Below, one piece after another: positions 1-5,496 of a DNA stretch of 5,496 nucleotides. The first letter of the stretch is position 1; every line of letters begins with the position of its first letter. The stretch is taken from NCBI GenBank assembly GCA_900548745.1, contig URLQ01000173.1, forward strand, positions 1-5,496, given 5' to 3'. The notes under the pieces were generated by a model. That model made no database searches and was not told the DNA's origin. It worked only from the letters and a program-made list of their open reading frames with translations. Source of the stretch: an uncultured Prevotella sp. GTDB lineage: Bacteria; Bacteroidota; Bacteroidia; Bacteroidales; Bacteroidaceae. The position numbers were made by a program, and so were the translations under genes.

Positions 1-1
1 C

Positions 2-74
2 ATCTGTGCGATCTGTGGGAGACAAAAATAATCATCCGTGGGGGAAGATATGATTTATCCGTGGGGAAGGATAT
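2..74. repeat. Degenerate ATC(C/T)GTGGGG short repeats
   Basis: Four related units can be read: ATCTGTG at 2-8, ATCTGTGGG at 11-19, ATCCGTGGGGGAA at 34-46 and ATCCGTGGGGAA at 57-68. The last two are each followed by G(G)ATAT and start 23 bp apart. Similar motifs occur as interspersed intergenic repeats in Bacteroidales genomes; that comparison is from memory and was not checked here. The block may continue to the left of the window. No function can be assigned from the sequence. Confidence 0.45.
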
Positions 75-80
75 TACCGC

Positions 81-106
81 CCCCTCTATCTCCCCCTGAA
101 GAGGGG
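81..106. repeat. C/G-rich inverted repeat
   Basis: CCCCTCT (81-87) and AGAGGGG (100-106) are perfect 7-bp inverted arms around a 12-nt loop. No T-run follows on either strand, so it does not look like an intrinsic terminator. It adjoins the ATCCGTGGGG repeats and may belong to the same intergenic repeat element. Confidence 0.4.
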
Positions 107-251
107 AGGACTGGTTTGCCCGTATCTTGAGGGACCTCGGAAGTTCTCGGAATGTCGTGCAAGTCCTTGTCAATCAACTTTTCAGTAAGCTGTCAAACTG
201 CCTCTCCCCTTTATACATAAATACCAATTCTGAGAATTATATAAAAAAGAT

Positions 252-289
252 GAAGGCTGGACTTACATACAACCATGCGTCCAGCCTTC
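252..289 (-). terminator. Intrinsic terminator for the dedA-family gene
   Basis: The 11-bp arms GAAGGCTGGAC (252-262) and GTCCAGCCTTC (279-289) are perfectly complementary around a 16-nt loop. Read leftward, the stem is followed at once by ATCTTTTTTAT, a good U-run, so it fits as terminator of the minus-strand DedA-family gene that stops about 125 bp earlier. On the plus strand the hairpin is followed by T-rich sequence after a gap (from about 297), so it may also stop transcription entering from the left. Confidence 0.75.
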
Positions 290-413
290 TATAAATCTTT
301 TTACCTTTTTTTATAATACCTCATAAAAAAAACCTTTTACCTCAAATAAACTAATTCTCAATATCTCTAAATTTTGTCCTCTTCTCATTTAATGTTCTCT
401 TCCGAAAGATATG

Positions 414-1055
414 TCACTTCTTCTTGAGACCCTTATAGGCAAGCACACCCACTACCACAACGGCAAGTGCCAGAAGCACATATCCAATCTCATGACTATA
501 CTTCACAGCCTGCAGATAAACATCGTTGGTGGTCTTCAAGTCCGTATACTTGTATATGCCCCACCCTATCAGCGCCAACACCGTGTTCCATGCTCCAGCA
601 CCAAGAGTGGTAAAGATCAAGAACCGACCTACGTTCATACCTGCCAGTCCTGCCGGGATGCTGATAAGCTGACGCACAGCAGGAACCAGTCTGCCAAAGA
701 ATGTGGAAGCGGCACCGTGGTCGCGGAAGAACTGTTCTGCCTTCTCCACCTTTGCCCTGTCGATAAGGCACATATGACCCAATCTGCTGTCGGCAAAGCG
801 GTAAACAACAGGTCTGCCCAGCCATTTGGCAAGATAATAGTTTATCAATGCTCCGAGGTCTGCGCCCAATGTGGCAAATAATATTACCAATACGAACGAC
901 ATCCCACTATCCGGATCCATGGCCTTCCATGCTGCCGGCGGAACCACTACTTCCGATGGAAAAGGAATGAAACTGCTTTCTATCGCCATAAAAACCACTA
1001 CCACCCAGTAGCTTAAGTTATTCAAAATCCAAAGGAATAATCCCGCTGTATCCAT
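414..1055 (-). CDS. DedA family (SNARE-associated/VTT domain) membrane protein
   Basis: Inner-membrane protein of the DedA family. Family members support membrane homeostasis, and some have been identified as undecaprenyl-phosphate flippases that recycle the lipid carrier of envelope glycan synthesis; which role applies here is inference. With the ATG at 1055 the protein is 213 aa, normal for the family. Visible signatures are the N-terminal re-entrant block ESSFIPFPSEVVVP (E26, E35), the G/Y-rich segment GADLGALINYYLAKWLGR (64-81), and the hallmark FFRDHG...FFGRLVPAVR (about 109-128). Its arginines R122 and R128 have the same six-residue spacing as the essential pair in E. coli DedA proteins. 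A hydrophobic C-terminal helix (about 190-208) ends in GLKKK. An in-frame TTG at 1091 would add 12 residues (SHNLRKRKKKD-rich), but a promoter -7 element overlaps that TTG, so I prefer the ATG. Monocistronic and divergent from the ACT-domain gene. Confidence 0.9.
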   Translation of the reverse strand: MDTAGLFLWILNNLSYWVVVVFMAIESSFIPFPSEVVVPPAAWKAMDPDSGMSFVLVILFATLGADLGALINYYLAKWLGRPVVYRFADSRLGHMCLIDRAKVEKAEQFFRDHGAASTFFGRLVPAVRQLISIPAGLAGMNVGRFLIFTTLGAGAWNTVLALIGWGIYKYTDLKTTNDVYLQAVKYSHEIGYVLLALAVVVVGVLAYKGLKKK

Positions 1056-1088
1056 ATCTTTTTTCTTTCGTTTTCTCAAATTGTGTGA

Positions 1089-1096
1089 CAAAGATA
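1089..1096 (-). promoter_or_regulatory. Bacteroidetes -7 element for the dedA-family gene
   Basis: Read on the minus strand this is TATCTTTG, a perfect match to the Bacteroidetes sigma-ABfr -7 consensus TAnnTTTG. Transcription would begin near 1083, giving a leader of roughly 28 nt before the ATG at 1055. I see no good -33 TTTG at the expected distance. The leader just before the ATG is purine-rich (GAAAGAAAAAAG) with no canonical Shine-Dalgarno sequence, which is normal for the phylum. Confidence 0.5.
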
Positions 1097-1118
1097 ATGC
1101 AAAAATTGTTTTTTTGCT

Positions 1119-1126
1119 TACCTTTG
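1119..1126 (+). promoter_or_regulatory. Bacteroidetes -7 element for the ACT/UPF0210 operon
   Basis: TACCTTTG matches the Bacteroidetes -7 consensus TAnnTTTG exactly. The trinucleotide 19 bp upstream is ATG (1097-1099), a weak match to the -33 TTG. Transcription would start near 1132, leaving about 44 nt of A/T-rich leader without a Shine-Dalgarno motif before the ATG at 1176. It lies back-to-back with the minus-strand element at 1089-1096. Confidence 0.5.
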
Positions 1127-1175
1127 CATAAAACTATAAGATTTTTTAAGAATACAAACTCAAATTTAAATTAAT

Positions 1176-1448
1176 ATGGACAAGACAATTATTACCGTAG
1201 TGGGCAAAGACCAGAAGGGCATCATAGCAAAAGTATGTACGTGGCTCGCTGAAAACGACGTGAACATTCTCGACATCTCGCAGACTATCGTTCAGGAGTA
1301 TTTCAACATGATGATGATTGTTGACATGAGCCGTATGCAGAAATCCTTCACCGGAGCAGCTGACGAACTACGCGAACTTGGAGAGGGCATCGGCGTGCAG
1401 GTGAAATGCCAGAAGGAGGAAATCTTCGACATGATGCACAGAATCTGA
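1176..1448 (+). CDS. ACT domain-containing protein (UPF0237 type)
   Basis: A 90-residue stand-alone ACT domain, the usual length for the UPF0237 family. The N-terminal strand and ligand loop read IITVVGKDQKGIIAKV (5-20), with the Gly-rich turn where ACT domains commonly bind amino acids or other small effectors at dimer interfaces. The middle strand NILDISQTIV (30-39) and the C-terminal IFDMMHRI (83-90) also fit the family. There is no catalytic domain, so the protein is probably a small cytoplasmic sensor or partner rather than an enzyme. It is distantly similar to GcvR-type regulators but lacks their second ACT domain. It lies 60 bp upstream of the UPF0210 gene on the same strand; the same pairing occurs in Streptococcus and many other bacteria, suggesting joint function. 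The effector is unknown. The start is the first in-frame ATG after a recognisable promoter element. Confidence 0.92.
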   Translation: MDKTIITVVGKDQKGIIAKVCTWLAENDVNILDISQTIVQEYFNMMMIVDMSRMQKSFTGAADELRELGEGIGVQVKCQKEEIFDMMHRI

Positions 1449-1508
1449 TTCCTGACAAGAACATGATTTAGTTTCCGAATTAGTATCCTTTATTCCAAAA
1501 CAATAATT

Positions 1509-2873
1509 ATGATAAATATCCATGAGGTCATCGAGACCAACAAAATGATAGAAAAGGAGAACTTCGACGTAAGGACCATCACCATGGGAATAAACCTTAT
1601 GGACTGTGCGGACAGCCGACTCGACGTTCTCTGCCAGAACATTTACAACAAGATTACCACTCTTGCACACAACCTCGTATCTACGGGTGAGGAAATCTCC
1701 AAGGAATATGGTGTGCCTATCGTAAACAAACGCATCGCCATCACGCCGATCGCCCTCGTAGGAGGCGCGGCATGCCACACTCCGGAAGACTATGTGAAGA
1801 TTGCGCATACACTGGACCGTGCGGCAAAGGAGACGGGGGTGAACTTCCTCGGAGGCTACTCTGCCATCGTATCGAAGGGCATGAGCCATTCCGACGAACT
1901 CCTTATGCGCTCCATTCCGCAGGCTCTTGCCGAAACGGAACTGATTTGCAGCTCCGTGAACATCGGCTCCACAAAGACGGGCATCAACATGGATGCCGTG
2001 CGACTGATGGGCGATATCATCAAGGAGACTGCCGAACGTACCGGCGACCGTATGTCTATCGGCTGTGCCAAACTCGTCGTCCTGTGCAATGCTCCCGACG
2101 ACAACCCGTTCATGGCGGGTGCCTTCCACGGCGTTTCGGAGACTGATGCCGTGGTCAGCGTCGGCGTCAGCGGACCTGGAGTGGTGAAATATGCCTTAGA
2201 GAGCGTCAGAGGCGAGAGCTTCGAGGTGCTCTGCGAGACTATCAAGCGCACGGCTTTCAAGATTACCCGTGTGGGACAGCTCGTGGCTAAGGAGGCATCA
2301 AAAAGACTTGGCGTTCCGTTCGGCATCATCGACCTTTCGTTGGCTCCCACACCGGCTATCGGCGACAGCGTGGCTGACATCCTGCATGAGATTGGTGTGG
2401 AGCACGCCGGTGCGCCGGGCACAACGGCTGCCCTTGCCTTGCTCAACGACCAAGTGAAGAAAGGAGGCATCATGGCTTCGTCATACGTCGGCGGTCTGTC
2501 GGGGGCTTTCATTCCCGTGAGTGAAGACCAGGGTATGATCGATGCGGTGGAAGCTGGCGCTCTTACATTGGAGAAGTTGGAGGCCATGACGTGTGTATGC
2601 TCCGTAGGTCTCGACATGATTGCCATTCCTGGCTCTACTCCTGCCACCACTATCTCCGGTATCATTGCCGATGAAGCTGCCATCGGTATGGTGAACCAGA
2701 AGACTACCGCAGTGCGCATCATTCCTGCCATCGGCAAGGAGGTGGGCGAAAGGGTTGACTTCGGAGGCTTGTTAGGCTACGGTCCTGTAATGGCAGTAAA
2801 CACTTTCTCTTGCGAGGCTTTCGTAAACAGAGGTGGAAGAATTCCGGCTCCGATACATTCTTTCAAGAATTAG
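1509..2873 (+). CDS. PFL family protein (UPF0210/DUF711)
   Basis: A 454-aa cytoplasmic protein of the UPF0210/DUF711 family, full length. Family members have a fold related to pyruvate formate-lyase and other glycyl-radical enzymes, hence the name, but no reaction is established to my knowledge. Conserved blocks in order are GINLMDCADS (27-36), NFLGGYSAIVSKG (112-124), SSVNIGSTKTGINMDAV (148-164), NAPDDNPFMAGAFHG (194-208), VGVSGPGVV (218-226), DLSLAPTPAIGDSVAD (275-290), GAPGTTAALALLNDQVKKGG (301-320) and the C-terminal RGGRIPAPIHSFKN (441-454). I see no RVxGY-like glycyl-radical motif near the C-terminus, so radical catalysis is not expected. It is the second gene of an operon with the ACT-domain gene, which may regulate it. 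The 60-bp spacer shows no strong internal promoter. The start is the ATG at 1509, preceded by an A/T-rich leader. Confidence 0.95.
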   Translation: MINIHEVIETNKMIEKENFDVRTITMGINLMDCADSRLDVLCQNIYNKITTLAHNLVSTGEEISKEYGVPIVNKRIAITPIALVGGAACHTPEDYVKIAHTLDRAAKETGVNFLGGYSAIVSKGMSHSDELLMRSIPQALAETELICSSVNIGSTKTGINMDAVRLMGDIIKETAERTGDRMSIGCAKLVVLCNAPDDNPFMAGAFHGVSETDAVVSVGVSGPGVVKYALESVRGESFEVLCETIKRTAFKITRVGQLVAKEASKRLGVPFGIIDLSLAPTPAIGDSVADILHEIGVEHAGAPGTTAALALLNDQVKKGGIMASSYVGGLSGAFIPVSEDQGMIDAVEAGALTLEKLEAMTCVCSVGLDMIAIPGSTPATTISGIIADEAAIGMVNQKTTAVRIIPAIGKEVGERVDFGGLLGYGPVMAVNTFSCEAFVNRGGRIPAPIHSFKN

Positions 2874-2892
2874 AATATTTTTTTAAGCAGAA

Positions 2893-2936
2893 AAAGCATT
2901 ATGCCCAAACGTTTCGGCGTTTGGGCATAATGCTTT
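2893..2936. terminator. Bidirectional intrinsic terminator between convergent units
   Basis: A 19-bp perfect inverted repeat (arms 2893-2911 and 2918-2936) encloses the 6-nt loop TTTCGG. It starts 20 bp after the UPF0210 stop codon and lies 32 bp beyond the stop of the leftward DHHW gene. Each transcript reads the stem into Ts: the rightward one has TTT then a T-rich stretch, and the leftward one has TTTTT. It therefore probably ends both convergent units. Confidence 0.85.
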
Positions 2937-2968
2937 CTTGTTCGTTTATCTTTGTTCTTGGAGTGCTG

Positions 2969-4531
2969 TCACTCTGCCTCTGTCGGCTTTTTAGTTTCCT
3001 TTTCAGTGGCTTTCTCTGTTGTCTTTTCGTCTTTCTTTTCCGCCTTCTTGTCGGTCTTTTTGTCTGTCTTTTTGTCTGTCGGCTGACCGTCCTTCTCTAC
3101 AGGCTTCGCTGATGCCGCGGGTGCTGCTGCATGAGTATCGCTCTTCTCTGCCGGTGCTGTCGGCTTGTCTTTTACCTTCGGGGCTGCTCCTCCTACGGCT
3201 GAATCTGCCTGAGATAGGAAGCCGAGATAGCGTTTGTATATCTTAGGAGAGTAGGCGTTGAAGATATTGTTGGCAAAGAGGATATCGGTAATGTGGTTTT
3301 CCTCTACGTAGCGTTTCATGTTTCTGCCGAAGTAACGGTAGTCCACAACGTGTATTTCCTCAAAGCTGTAGAACAGGTATCCCGGTATGGCATTGCCGAA
3401 GCTGTCTTTGAGAATCATCAGTCGGCGATGGTTCTTCACTCCCGTCCTTACCTGCGTTATGCGCATGTCGCTACCCATAAAGGTGCAATAGGCTGCTCCG
3501 CTGCCGTCTTTGAAGTGGCAGAAGAAGTTGCCTTTGTGGGGCTTCGACGTTGAGGTCACGCGGTAGTCGCGGTCTACGGTATAGTCGATATACGTAGTGG
3601 TGTACGAAACGCCCTTCGGAGTGTAGAACACAAAGTCCTCGGGTGCGTTCTTAATGGCTATGTCTTTCGAATATCCATACATGGAGCCAACGTATCTGTG
3701 CACGACATGGCGCTCGTAACTCTTGAGAGTTTTAAAAGGTACGCGAGCCACCTGAGCGAACTTCTGTGCTGCATAGTAGGCTCCGAGTGGTGCCCAGTGG
3801 TGGTCGGTTCTTAGGTATATGTCTTCCGACGCATGCTGTCCGAGCGGCGTATATATGTCAACGGCATGCACTCCCGGTGCGAGTTTCGAGTGGATGTTGT
3901 TTATGACCGGTCGCTGTGGTGACGTGCGGCTGCGTGCTGCATCAGGACAATAGAATTCAGCTGCTGTAGGTATCACCATGCAGTATACGTTTACCTTCGG
4001 TCCGAACACCTCTTTATATTTATTGGCAGCCTCTGCATAGTTGCCGCCTCCCTTCGACGATCCACCGAAAGCCATCAGGGCTCTTGCCTTGTCACCCTTG
4101 CCAACGATGAGTATTCCGGCGTTGGCAATCTTGGCATTCTCATCGGCAGTCTGCCGGTTCTTGTATTCTCCCACGTTGCGCTCTGCCTCCTCGTCGTAGG
4201 TGTCTTCCTCTGTCTGCACCGGTGTGTTGGAGGCATGAAACCTTACGTTGTCTTCGGAAAGGGCTACCGATATCACATCCTTGATGTTCATGCTAAGCTG
4301 CATGAACTGCTCTCTGTATGGCTCCGTATCGCTATACCACGAAGATATGTCCTTGGTGAAGCTTCCGGAAAGGAGTTTGTCGGCGGTGAAGGTAGGGAAC
4401 TTTGCGAGTTCTCTCTTTTCGAGCTGCGACACTTTGCTTCGCGGCATGATGTTGAACACCGCTGCCATTATGGCGAACACGGTGAGCATCACGGAGATGT
4501 ATGCTGCGCTATATATTTTCTTGCTATCCAT
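2969..4531 (-). CDS. DHHW family protein (AlgJ/AlgX-like SGNH acetyltransferase candidate) with Lys/Glu-rich tail
   Basis: A 520-aa exported, membrane-anchored protein. Residues 7-28 form an uncleaved signal-anchor-like helix. The block EKRELAKFPTFTA (38-50) and GSFTKDISSWYSDTEPYREQF (56-76) is the typical N-terminal part of DHHW/AlgJ-type proteins. The core has VNVYCMVIPTAAEFYCP (180-196), the family block RTDHHWAPLGAYYAA (241-255), and MILKDSFGNA (372-381). By analogy with AlgX (Asp-x-His followed later by Ser), D243, H245 and S377 are the likely catalytic triad of an SGNH-like acyltransferase. The likely role is periplasmic O-acetylation of a surface or secreted glycan with an MBOAT partner; the substrate is unknown. 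Residues from about 440 to 520 form a low-complexity Lys/Glu/Thr/Ala/Pro tail with TDKK repeats, absent from the neighbouring paralog. It starts 9 bp after the stop of that paralog, hence an operon. The ATG at 4531 is preceded by an A-rich leader. Confidence 0.88.
   Translation of the reverse strand: MDSKKIYSAAYISVMLTVFAIMAAVFNIMPRSKVSQLEKRELAKFPTFTADKLLSGSFTKDISSWYSDTEPYREQFMQLSMNIKDVISVALSEDNVRFHASNTPVQTEEDTYDEEAERNVGEYKNRQTADENAKIANAGILIVGKGDKARALMAFGGSSKGGGNYAEAANKYKEVFGPKVNVYCMVIPTAAEFYCPDAARSRTSPQRPVINNIHSKLAPGVHAVDIYTPLGQHASEDIYLRTDHHWAPLGAYYAAQKFAQVARVPFKTLKSYERHVVHRYVGSMYGYSKDIAIKNAPEDFVFYTPKGVSYTTTYIDYTVDRDYRVTSTSKPHKGNFFCHFKDGSGAAYCTFMGSDMRITQVRTGVKNHRRLMILKDSFGNAIPGYLFYSFEEIHVVDYRYFGRNMKRYVEENHITDILFANNIFNAYSPKIYKRYLGFLSQADSAVGGAAPKVKDKPTAPAEKSDTHAAAPAASAKPVEKDGQPTDKKTDKKTDKKAEKKDEKTTEKATEKETKKPTEAE
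3044..3079 (-). repeat. Three 12-bp tandem repeats coding TDKK within the DHHW tail
   Basis: On the coding (minus) strand the unit ACAGACAAAAAG occurs twice in direct succession and is followed by a third, diverged copy ACCGACAAGAAG. They encode TDKK three times (residues 485-496). Identical adjacent units are prone to replication slippage, so tail length may differ between strains. Confidence 0.8.
3391..3446 (-). repeat. Paralogous DNA block around the catalytic-Ser motif (copy 1)
   Basis: This 56-bp segment encodes the TGVKNHRRLMILKDSFGNA region of the downstream DHHW gene. It matches 4729-4784 in the upstream paralog at 52 of 56 positions by direct comparison. A second shared block covers the TDHHW motif: 3771-3808 versus 5106-5143, with 36 of 38 positions identical. 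These blocks mark the two genes as a tandem duplication. Confidence 0.8.
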
Positions 4532-4540
4532 ATTTTCTGT

Positions 4541-5496
4541 TTATTTTTTATCGAGCATGGCTCTGTATTTGCGTGCCGTAGAAGCTGAGCAGGCATGAAT
4601 CAGGTTATTGCAGAAGAGCACATCGGTGATGGCGTTCTCACGAACATACTCTAATATATTATGGGGGAAGTAGCGGAAGTCCACTACATGTACTTCCTCG
4701 AATCCGTAGAAGAGGTTTGATGCCACGGCATTGCCGTAGCTGTCTTTGAGTATCATCAGGCGGCGATGGTTCTTCACTCCTGTCACCACTCGCACCGTGC
4801 GGGTGTCTCCTCCCATGAAGCAGCAGTATGCTCCGGCACTACCGTCCTTGTAGTGTATGAAGAAGTTGCGCTCCTCGGGCTTGCTCTCCCCCACCGTCCT
4901 GCCCTTGGCAACGGTATAGTTGGTGAAATACGCCTTGTAGTCTATGCCCTGAGGCTCATAGTAGATGAAGTCTTCGGGGGCTTTCTTCACCGCCATGTCT
5001 TTCGAGAACGTATACATCGAACCCACATAGCCGCGAACGGTTTTCTTTTCGTATGCCGAAAGCGGCTTGAAATCCACATGGGCGGCTCTTGCAAACTCCC
5101 CGGCGGCATAGTATGCTCCGAGGGGTGCCCAGTGGTGGTCGGTGCGCGAATATATAGGTTCGCTTGTGTGCTGCTTCAACACATCGTATATCCTCACCCC
5201 GATGACGGAGTCTGAGAGGTGGCGGTAGAGGTTGTCGAGCACGGGTTTCTCCGGACGGGTCCACGTCTGTTGCTCGTCGGGACAGTAGTATGCCACGGCA
5301 TTGGGCACGGTCATACAGTATACGGTTACGCTGTCGCCCAACCGGCGTTTGTATTCATTTACCATCTCGGCATACGGCTCTGCGCCATGGGGCAGCGAAC
5401 CGAAGGGCTCAAATGCCCGGGTGTGCATGCCGGAGTCTACGACGATGATGTTTCGGGATTTTCTCACTTCATATTTCTTCACCTTCTCTACGGCGG
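4541..5496 (-). CDS. DHHW family protein (upstream paralog), 5' end outside the window
   Basis: The reading frame stays open through the right edge of the window (residues before the in-frame GTG at 5482 read AVEK). The true start, and the expected N-terminal membrane anchor and AlgJ-like segment, therefore lie beyond 5496, and the GTG is probably internal. The visible 318 residues align along their length with the core of the downstream paralog: VTVYCMTVPNAVAYYCPDE, the family block SRTDHHWAPLGAYYAA (codons for TDHHW at 5129-5143), GYVGSMYTFSKDM, and MILKDSYGNA with the presumed nucleophile Ser at 4739-4741. The Asp/His/Ser set is intact, so both copies look catalytically competent. It ends in AMLDKK, with no Lys-rich tail. 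As first of the pair it is probably co-transcribed with upstream genes, where an MBOAT O-acyltransferase would be expected. The glycan substrate cannot be deduced. Confidence 0.85.
   Translation of the reverse strand, partial: AVEKVKKYEVRKSRNIIVVDSGMHTRAFEPFGSLPHGAEPYAEMVNEYKRRLGDSVTVYCMTVPNAVAYYCPDEQQTWTRPEKPVLDNLYRHLSDSVIGVRIYDVLKQHTSEPIYSRTDHHWAPLGAYYAAGEFARAAHVDFKPLSAYEKKTVRGYVGSMYTFSKDMAVKKAPEDFIYYEPQGIDYKAYFTNYTVAKGRTVGESKPEERNFFIHYKDGSAGAYCCFMGGDTRTVRVVTGVKNHRRLMILKDSYGNAVASNLFYGFEEVHVVDFRYFPHNILEYVRENAITDVLFCNNLIHACSASTARKYRAMLDKK

Larger units (their letters stand above)
1..413. other. Intergenic region with repeats and a terminator, no gene seen
   Basis: No convincing coding sequence is visible on either strand here. 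The left half (about 1-210) is relatively G/C-rich and contains the degenerate repeats and C/G-rich inverted repeat listed separately. The right half (about 211-413) is very A/T-rich and contains the hairpin at 252-289. A short 13-bp palindrome (AATTCT-G-AGAATT, 226-238) lies just left of that hairpin. The stretch 290-413, between the hairpin and the dedA-family stop codon, would be the 3' untranslated tail of that leftward gene. Whatever gene lies to the left of position 1 is not visible. Confidence 0.6.

Noticed and set aside
2..74. CRISPR-like array
   Set aside because: The units are short, unequal and irregularly spaced, with no constant repeat/spacer length and no cas genes nearby.
55..192. 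Minus-strand open stretch of about 45 codons (reading LTEKLIDKDLHDIPRTSE)
   Set aside because: It looks protein-like but has no ATG, is bounded by stops, runs through the C/G-rich inverted repeat and is short enough to occur by chance. It may be part of an interspersed repeat.
411..881. Plus-strand 156-codon frame opposite the dedA-family gene
   Set aside because: It lies antisense to a gene with a clear DedA signature and has no domain or plausible leader of its own.
1368..2737. Long minus-strand open frames (1368-2129 and 1856-2737) opposite the UPF0210 gene
   Set aside because: They lie antisense to a full-length gene with unmistakable family motifs, overlap each other, and their translations show no recognisable domain.
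2810..3246. Plus-strand open frames (2810-3112, 3019-3246) rich in Leu/Phe/Cys/Ser
   Set aside because: They are complementary readings of the Lys/Glu-rich tail codons of the DHHW gene and, in the first case, span the terminator hairpin. The hydrophobic look follows from AAG/AAA codons read in reverse.
5480..5482. GTG as the start codon of the upstream DHHW gene
   Set aside because: The frame is open upstream to the window edge. Starting here would remove the membrane anchor and N-terminal segment present in the paralog.

Overview
The window reads as a piece of a Bacteroidales chromosome, most likely a Prevotella-type member of the Prevotellaceae. The evidence is: (i) leaders that are A/T-rich and lack a Shine-Dalgarno sequence; (ii) two perfect matches to the Bacteroidetes -7 promoter element TAnnTTTG in the divergent spacer near 1.1 kb; and (iii) a tandem pair of DHHW-family proteins, an arrangement common in that order. 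The taxonomic placement is inferred from these signals and not from an alignment.

Layout, left to right. Positions 1-413 carry no convincing gene: they hold degenerate ATC(C/T)GTGGGG repeats, a C/G-rich inverted repeat and a strong hairpin terminator. A DedA-family membrane protein runs leftward (414-1055, minus). A compact divergent promoter region (about 1056-1175) separates it from a rightward two-gene unit: a 90-aa ACT-domain protein (UPF0237 type, 1176-1448) and a 454-aa PFL-like UPF0210/DUF711 protein (1509-2873). That unit ends at a 19-bp perfect hairpin (2893-2936), which also lies just past the end of a leftward operon arriving from the right. This operon encodes two paralogous DHHW proteins. 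The upstream copy (4541 to beyond 5496) is cut by the window edge and lacks its N-terminus. The downstream copy (2969-4531) is complete, starts 9 bp after its partner and carries a long Lys/Glu/Thr/Ala-rich tail that the partner lacks.

How the genes may work together. The ACT and UPF0210 proteins form a conserved pair in many bacteria whose biochemical role is, as far as I know, unassigned; the ACT protein is the natural candidate for a ligand-sensing partner. The two DHHW proteins resemble the AlgJ/AlgX group of periplasmic SGNH-like acetyltransferases, with an Asp-His-His-Trp block followed by a Lys-Asp-Ser block. They probably serve O-acetylation of an exported or cell-surface glycan together with an MBOAT membrane acyltransferase, whose gene would be expected upstream, beyond position 5496. 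The DedA protein is a separate housekeeping membrane function, possibly lipid-carrier (undecaprenyl phosphate) recycling.

I see no CRISPR array, tRNA, rRNA, transposase or clear mobile element. All recognised genes belong to known families. The least explained items are the ACT/UPF0210 pair, the repeat-bearing tail of one DHHW paralog, and the near-identical DNA blocks shared by the two paralogs.
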